A program made the position numbers and the translations under genes. 21,845 bases of DNA, from positions 1-21,845 of IMG/VR virus record IMGVR_UViG_3300046011_002023; one strand, written 5' to 3'. Below the pieces are notes generated by a model. That model did no database searches and was not told where the DNA came from. It saw only the letters and a list, made by a program, of their open reading frames with translations. The first letter of the stretch is position 1, and the number at the start of each line of letters is the position of its first letter. This document shows positions 17,486 to 21,845 of the stretch, in pieces. This DNA is from a virus.

Positions 17486-18769
17486 ATGGCAATATCAGTC
17501 TTATCGGGGTCACCGCAAGCAGCGACCCCTGTTTACAACAAGATGCTCTTTAAGGTGAGTGGCTCGCTTACCAGTGGCACGAATTACCGCTACGTCTGCG
17601 ATGTCAAAGACGCAGCAGGAACGACCACGCTGGCACGGCTCAAGTGCGACAAACTGCCGACGACTAACTACGGTTTCTTTGACGTGAGCAGGGTCGTGGA
17701 AACGCTTATCGCACCGCAAGCACCATCGACTGGCGAGCGTGGTCAGTTCTATGACCATGCTGGATTTTATTCGGGGTATCGCTTGGACTTTACGCAAGAG
17801 TACGGCTCAACGCCTGTGGTAACTGGTGCCGTTACAACGGTCAGCGGAAACATCGCCTTTGCAGGCAACTTGGAGGTCTTGGAATATACGGATTGGCTAA
17901 AAACGGTTGGAGTTGGGCAGTTATATCCATTCTATTTCAACGCAACGCCATCAAGCATCAAGGCATTGACAACCACCGCCGATGCGACCACATTTGTGAC
18001 AAGTGGATTTGCGCAGGCTGACGTGGCCAAGGCGTTGAAAGATACGCTTAACGTGGTAACGCCAAATCAAGCTGGGTGGGTTGCAATAGCAAGTCCAATT
18101 GGAGATTATTGGACGGAGTGCAGAATTCAATACTGGAATGCAGATGGCTCAAGCATTCGGAATTATTACATCAACAACACAACAACTTCGGGAACGACTA
18201 ACAACATCATTAGGTTTCCGTCAGGGCCAAGGAATATAAAAACGATTTTAGCTGCTCAGGCTTCGGATTCTTTTGCTGGCTCACACTTATTTCCAACCGC
18301 AGAAGGCGCAGGATATTCCGTGCATTTTGAGAGAAGCGGCGCAATGAGCGAGCCAATGTTCTATCGCATCGGCCCATGCCAGCGATTTAACTCCATACCC
18401 GTCCACTTCATCAACAAGTTTGGAGGGATAGACACCTATGCCTTCACTATGAAGAACCGCAAGCGAGCGAATGTGCAGCGGGATATTTACGGGTACAATA
18501 CGGACGTTTATGCTACCCTCACCTATGACAAGGTTTGGGCAGGGTCATTTGACTACGTCTATGCACTCAACTCCGATTGGCTCACCGATGCGGAAAGCGA
18601 GTGGCTCATTGAGTTGGTTCGCTCCGGGCAGGTGTGGTTGGAATTGGATGGCCAACTCGTGGAAGCGGTGGTCAACGCCAACCAGTATCAGTTTGTAACC
18701 CGTAGGAACGACCAGCTCCAGCAGTTGCAGTTGGAAGTTGCCATCGCATACAAGAACAACATCCTATGA
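17486..18769 (+). CDS. Tail or baseplate structural protein, 427 aa
   Basis: This beta-rich structural protein has N-terminal strands (VYNKMLFKVSGSLTSGTNYRYVCDVKDAAGTTTLARLKCD) and a C-terminal half with MFYRIGPCQRFNSIPVHFINKFGGIDTYAFTMKNRKRANVQRD and AESEWLIELVRSGQVWLELDGQLVEAVVN, a layout seen in Bacteroidota phage tail proteins. The middle (residues about 130-285) is richer in Thr, Asn and Ser and AT-richer (hand count about 38-42% GC at 18121-18240, 53% at 18421-18480), suggesting a swapped domain. No enzymatic motif is seen. It is ATGA-coupled to the next tail gene. Confidence 0.55.
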   Translation: MAISVLSGSPQAATPVYNKMLFKVSGSLTSGTNYRYVCDVKDAAGTTTLARLKCDKLPTTNYGFFDVSRVVETLIAPQAPSTGERGQFYDHAGFYSGYRLDFTQEYGSTPVVTGAVTTVSGNIAFAGNLEVLEYTDWLKTVGVGQLYPFYFNATPSSIKALTTTADATTFVTSGFAQADVAKALKDTLNVVTPNQAGWVAIASPIGDYWTECRIQYWNADGSSIRNYYINNTTTSGTTNNIIRFPSGPRNIKTILAAQASDSFAGSHLFPTAEGAGYSVHFERSGAMSEPMFYRIGPCQRFNSIPVHFINKFGGIDTYAFTMKNRKRANVQRDIYGYNTDVYATLTYDKVWAGSFDYVYALNSDWLTDAESEWLIELVRSGQVWLELDGQLVEAVVNANQYQFVTRRNDQLQQLQLEVAIAYKNNIL

Positions 18770-21036
18770 GCGTCACCCTGATTGCGTACCCGCTTAACGA
18801 TAGCAATACCGAGGTTCCCTATGTCTTGGACACGATGGGCGGCACGGACGTTGCCATCACCTACAGCATCAGCGACATTGAGGATGTGACCAAGCGCAGG
18901 GGGTCGTTCAGCAAGACCATCACCCTGCCGAACACTCCGACCAACGAGCGATGCTTTGGCTTTGCCTACAACATCCAGTCCTTCGTGGGTGGCTTCACGC
19001 CGAACAAGAAGATAAGGGCGGCGATGTGGGAGGATGGCGTGCAGGTGTTCAGCGGAGTGCTGCAACTGCTATCGATGGCCAAGACAAGGGGCAAAGTCAC
19101 CTACGAGGTTGGCCTGTTCACGGATGACGTGGGATTATACCAAGCCATCGAGGGGAATCTTCTTGTGAACACGGCAGGTGTTACTGGCATGAACCACACG
19201 CCAACGAGTGGCCACGTCAGCGGAACTTGGACGGCAAGCGGTGCGGCATCGAGTGGTTACGTCTATGGGGTCATAGATGCGGCGGGATTCACGGACATGA
19301 TGAACCTTGACGGTGGTGGATGGTTTCAAGCGGCATGGTGGCAGTTAGGGCCAAGCATCTACGTCAAGAAGATGGTTGACTTAATCTTTAGTCAAGCGGG
19401 ATACAGGTACTCCAGCAACTTCTTCAACTCGGCAACTTTTGGTAAGTTGGTGCTGCCCTATGCGGCAGGCACGATGCCTGTCAACCTTTCGGGGAGCAAC
19501 ATCTTTGCGCAAAGCACAGGAAATACTGCAAATTTTTCCGAATTGGTAGAACAAAAGGTTTCCTTTCCAAAGGACACTCCTGCGCCCTATTATGACAATA
19601 GTGGATATTGGGTCGCATCGTCAAGCACTTTTGTTGCCCCTTCGGTTGATACTCGCTGGAATGTTCGGGTGTCATTTACTCTAAGTGGTTCAGTTGTATC
19701 CGACAACAATAACATTTGCAGAATGGCAATTCGCAATCCTGCATCAGGAGGGAATTTTGCTACTGCTATAAATTTTAGTTTGAAAAAAAATGTAGTATCG
19801 GTTATAGATTTTAATAATGTCACAATACCTGCATTTTCTAACGCCAATATACAGTTTTTGGTTGAATGGGATGGTATAGGTGGTTTCACGCAAAACTTTA
19901 CAATCCTATCAGGCGCAACCATACAATGGACTTGCCTTGAAAATCCAAGCAGTATCGGAACACTCGATATGCGGACCGCTCTGCCTGCTGACGTAAAGCA
20001 AGGCGACCTCCTGCAAGATTTGCAGAAGATGTTCAATTTGCATATCATGGCGGATGCTCAAGACCCAAAACTCTTGTACATCGAGCCTTGGGTGGACTTC
20101 TACGCTTCGGGCGTGGTGGACTGGTCGCAGAAAGCGGATGAGAACGCAGAGCAAATCCTGACCAACGGCGACCCGAACGCAAGCACCAACTTAATCTTTA
20201 AGTACAAGGACATGGGCGATTACCTGTCCAAGACGTACAAACAGTCCTATCCGCTCGCCAAGGAAGGCTACGGCGGCAAACTATTCCCAACGCAGAACTT
20301 CTACGGCAAGGGGGATAAGATTGTTGAAACATCCTGCGGTACGCTTATACCTGCATCGTTTACTACCGACAAGATTGTAGGTCGTACTTGGGATATTGAC
20401 GGCACGCTTGCAAGCGGCACGGTCAAAAAATTACAAACAGGTTATCGCTTGGCGCAATACAACTTGGTTGAAGGACAAACCGAATGGGCTTATCAATATG
20501 GAGTAAGTTCTACTGTTAGCGGCAATGTATCGGTAGGTGTCGGCATTCTTCGGATGCCATTCGTCAGCCACATCGACAACCCCTACGCCCCGACCTTTGA
20601 CCTTGCGTTTGAGATTCCTCGCTTGGTGTACTACAACGCCGTGAACGCAAGTGGCAGCACCATCAACTACACCAACAACAACCTGTTCAACAAGTATTGG
20701 AAGAACTACGTAAACGAAACGGTGAGCAAGGAAGCCTTGCAGTTGGAATTGACCATGATGCTCTCCAGCGTGGACATCTACCAGTTGGACTTCCGTAAGC
20801 CGATTTATTACGGCGGCATCCGATGGCGGTTGTTGGAGATTCGTGACTACCTCGTTGGGCAGATGAAGCCGTGCAGGGTAACGTTACGCCGCATCCTGAA
20901 CCTTGCGGAGTTCGTGCCTGTGACTGACGTGCCGATTTACAGTAACCCTGAATTTTTGTACAACGGGCCGATTACCAGCGACCCATCCGACCCGAACTAC
21001 GAACCACCTGTAAACCCTGAACTACCCTCCGAATAA
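18766..21036 (+). CDS. Large tail protein with a low-GC insert, 756 aa
   Basis: The N-terminal region (DVTKRRGSFSKTITLPNTPTNERCFGFAYNIQSF then KIRAAMWEDGVQVFSGVLQLLS) is a conserved feature of Bacteroidota phage tail/baseplate proteins. A central part (residues about 245-400, beta-rich, Ser/Thr/Asn-rich) is strikingly AT-rich (hand count about 28-32% GC at 19741-19860 against 50% at 20041-20100). It looks like a jelly-roll or carbohydrate-binding domain inserted between DLIFSQAGYRYSSNFF and LPADVKQGDLLQDLQKMFNLHI. The C-terminus returns to the conserved part (GGIRWRLLEIRDYLVGQMKPCRVTLRRIL) and ends in a Pro/Asp-rich tail. The insert is the likely receptor-facing part. The stop overlaps the tape-measure start. 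Confidence 0.6.
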   Translation: MSVTLIAYPLNDSNTEVPYVLDTMGGTDVAITYSISDIEDVTKRRGSFSKTITLPNTPTNERCFGFAYNIQSFVGGFTPNKKIRAAMWEDGVQVFSGVLQLLSMAKTRGKVTYEVGLFTDDVGLYQAIEGNLLVNTAGVTGMNHTPTSGHVSGTWTASGAASSGYVYGVIDAAGFTDMMNLDGGGWFQAAWWQLGPSIYVKKMVDLIFSQAGYRYSSNFFNSATFGKLVLPYAAGTMPVNLSGSNIFAQSTGNTANFSELVEQKVSFPKDTPAPYYDNSGYWVASSSTFVAPSVDTRWNVRVSFTLSGSVVSDNNNICRMAIRNPASGGNFATAINFSLKKNVVSVIDFNNVTIPAFSNANIQFLVEWDGIGGFTQNFTILSGATIQWTCLENPSSIGTLDMRTALPADVKQGDLLQDLQKMFNLHIMADAQDPKLLYIEPWVDFYASGVVDWSQKADENAEQILTNGDPNASTNLIFKYKDMGDYLSKTYKQSYPLAKEGYGGKLFPTQNFYGKGDKIVETSCGTLIPASFTTDKIVGRTWDIDGTLASGTVKKLQTGYRLAQYNLVEGQTEWAYQYGVSSTVSGNVSVGVGILRMPFVSHIDNPYAPTFDLAFEIPRLVYYNAVNASGSTINYTNNNLFNKYWKNYVNETVSKEALQLELTMMLSSVDIYQLDFRKPIYYGGIRWRLLEIRDYLVGQMKPCRVTLRRILNLAEFVPVTDVPIYSNPEFLYNGPITSDPSDPNYEPPVNPELPSE

Positions 21037-21845
21037 TGGCAGACGTAACTAAAGAGATTGCACTTGAGGTAAGCCTCAAGGATAGCACCAGCGCAGGAAC
21101 GCAAAGCGCAAAGCAACGCTTGCGTGAAATGCAGAAGGAATTGATTGCCATGGCCGAAGCAGGCCAACAGGGAACCGATGCGTTCAAGCGATTAGAACGG
21201 GCGGCAGGAGAATTAAGGGATGAGATTGGCGATGTCAATCAGCGAATCAAGAACCTCGCATCCGACACCAAAACCATTGACGCTTTTGTTGGAGCGGTGC
21301 AGGGTATAACCGCAGGCTTCCAAATCGCCCAAGGTGCTGCCGCTTTGTTCGGCGATGAGAACGAGGATTTGCAGAAGGCGATGCTCAAGGTGCAGGGAGC
21401 CATGGCCCTTGCCAACGGTGTTCAGCAGGTGGCTAACCTCTTGCAGAAGGAATCGGCGGTCATGATGGGAATCAACACGGCAGCGACCAAGTTGTATGCC
21501 GTGGCCGTAGGTACGGCAACTGGAGCAATGCGAGCGTTTAGGATTGCCCTTGCAGCAACAGGCATCGGTGCGATTGTTGTAGTTCTCGGACTTGCTGCCG
21601 AGGCGATGGGGTTATTCTCAACCAAGACCGAAGACGCTGCCGATTCGCAGAAGGATTTGAAACGCTCGCTTGAGGACACCGCTGGAACGCTGGAATACTA
21701 TGAGCGTAAACTCAAGGCCAATGGTGCAACCGAGGCAGACCTTGCAAAACTCCGCAGGCAGACGCTGGTGAACGAGAAGGCTGAACTCGACCGCAAGTTG
21801 CAGGAAGATGTGGCTCGGTATGGTGTTAAGAATGACAGATACCAG
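21036..21845 (+). CDS. Tail tape-measure protein, N-terminal part (cut by window edge)
   Basis: The frame is open from the ATG at 21036 to the last base (270 codons) with no stop. It begins MADVTKEIALEVSLKDSTSAG and then has long helices (AKQRLREMQKELIAMAEAGQQGTDAFKRLERAAGELRDEIGDVNQRIKNL). The segments FVGAVQGITAGFQIAQGAAALFG, DLQKAMLKVQGAMALANGVQQVANLL and the hydrophobic ALAATGIGAIVVVLGLAAEAMGLF are the classic tape-measure pattern of coiled coil plus hydrophobic segments. It sets tail length and is ejected with DNA. It overlaps the previous stop (TAATG). Confidence 0.85.
   Translation, partial: MADVTKEIALEVSLKDSTSAGTQSAKQRLREMQKELIAMAEAGQQGTDAFKRLERAAGELRDEIGDVNQRIKNLASDTKTIDAFVGAVQGITAGFQIAQGAAALFGDENEDLQKAMLKVQGAMALANGVQQVANLLQKESAVMMGINTAATKLYAVAVGTATGAMRAFRIALAATGIGAIVVVLGLAAEAMGLFSTKTEDAADSQKDLKRSLEDTAGTLEYYERKLKANGATEADLAKLRRQTLVNEKAELDRKLQEDVARYGVKNDRYQ

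Noticed and set aside
17486-21036. Diversity-generating retroelement behind the variable tail domains
   Set aside because: No reverse transcriptase, template repeat or A-biased variable repeat is visible in the window. Domain exchange is enough.

Overview
The window is a piece of a tailed bacteriophage genome. Long-tailed (siphovirus-like) morphology is inferred from a tail assembly chaperone pair and a tape-measure protein. The host is probably a member of the Bacteroidota. Three signs support that host: start codons are preceded by A/C-rich leaders (roughly CTAAACCCCAAAACC then ATG) instead of Shine-Dalgarno sequences, TAnnTTTG-type -7 promoter boxes stand at operon heads, and the recombination, replication and tail proteins have a Bacteroidota-phage character. 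No integrase, excisionase or CI-like repressor is visible, so temperate or lytic lifestyle cannot be decided.

Layout. (1) 3-794: 3' part of a metallophosphoesterase. (2) 795-1016: convergent intergenic gap holding several palindromes. (3) 1017-1708, minus strand: a two-gene operon with an amidase endolysin and a small unknown protein. (4) 1866-4028, plus: early genes with small unknowns, a 39-residue membrane peptide, an ERF/Rad52-like annealing protein, a winged-helix protein and an SSB-like protein with an acidic DGDMPF tail. (5) 4032-4143: a -7 box, a short structured RNA and a strong intrinsic terminator. (6) 4164-5977: an AT-rich ParB-domain/DNA methyltransferase fusion overlapping a probable PD-(D/E)XK nuclease, a candidate restriction-modification pair. 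(7) 5974-8268: replication module with an initiator or helicase-loader-like protein (iteron-like repeats inside its gene), a DnaB helicase and a VRR-NUC nuclease. (8) 8311-8990: an AT-rich insert with the anatomy of integron gene cassettes, two small ORFs bounded by attC-like sites. (9) 9025-9944: small genes including a DUF551-like protein and a DnaA domain IV-like DNA-binding protein. (10) 9930-10036: a second structured RNA ending in a terminator. (11) 10051-12549: sigma-factor-like protein, CxxC membrane protein, second DNA methyltransferase and two small proteins. (12) 12549-14167: small and large terminase. (13) 14178-16061: a 29-residue membrane peptide, two glycosyltransferases and a SAM methyltransferase. 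(14) 16058-21845: tail assembly chaperone with a probable -1 frameshift, a neck or tail-completion protein, two large tail proteins and the 5' part of the tape-measure gene. No portal, protease or capsid gene lies between terminase and tail.

How it works together. Most genes overlap by ATGA or a few bases, so they form a few long plus-strand operons. Operon heads at 1708 (minus), 10051, 14178 and 16836 share a TAnnTTT(G/A) box that begins 11-13 nt before the ATG, which predicts leaderless or nearly leaderless mRNAs. The sigma-like gene at the head of the packaging block could drive late transcription. The most unusual element is the pair of integron-like cassettes in the early region. The two terminator RNAs, the methyltransferase/nuclease pair, the possible origin inside the initiator gene and the tail frameshift follow. 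All functional calls come from reading motifs by eye; no database search was run.
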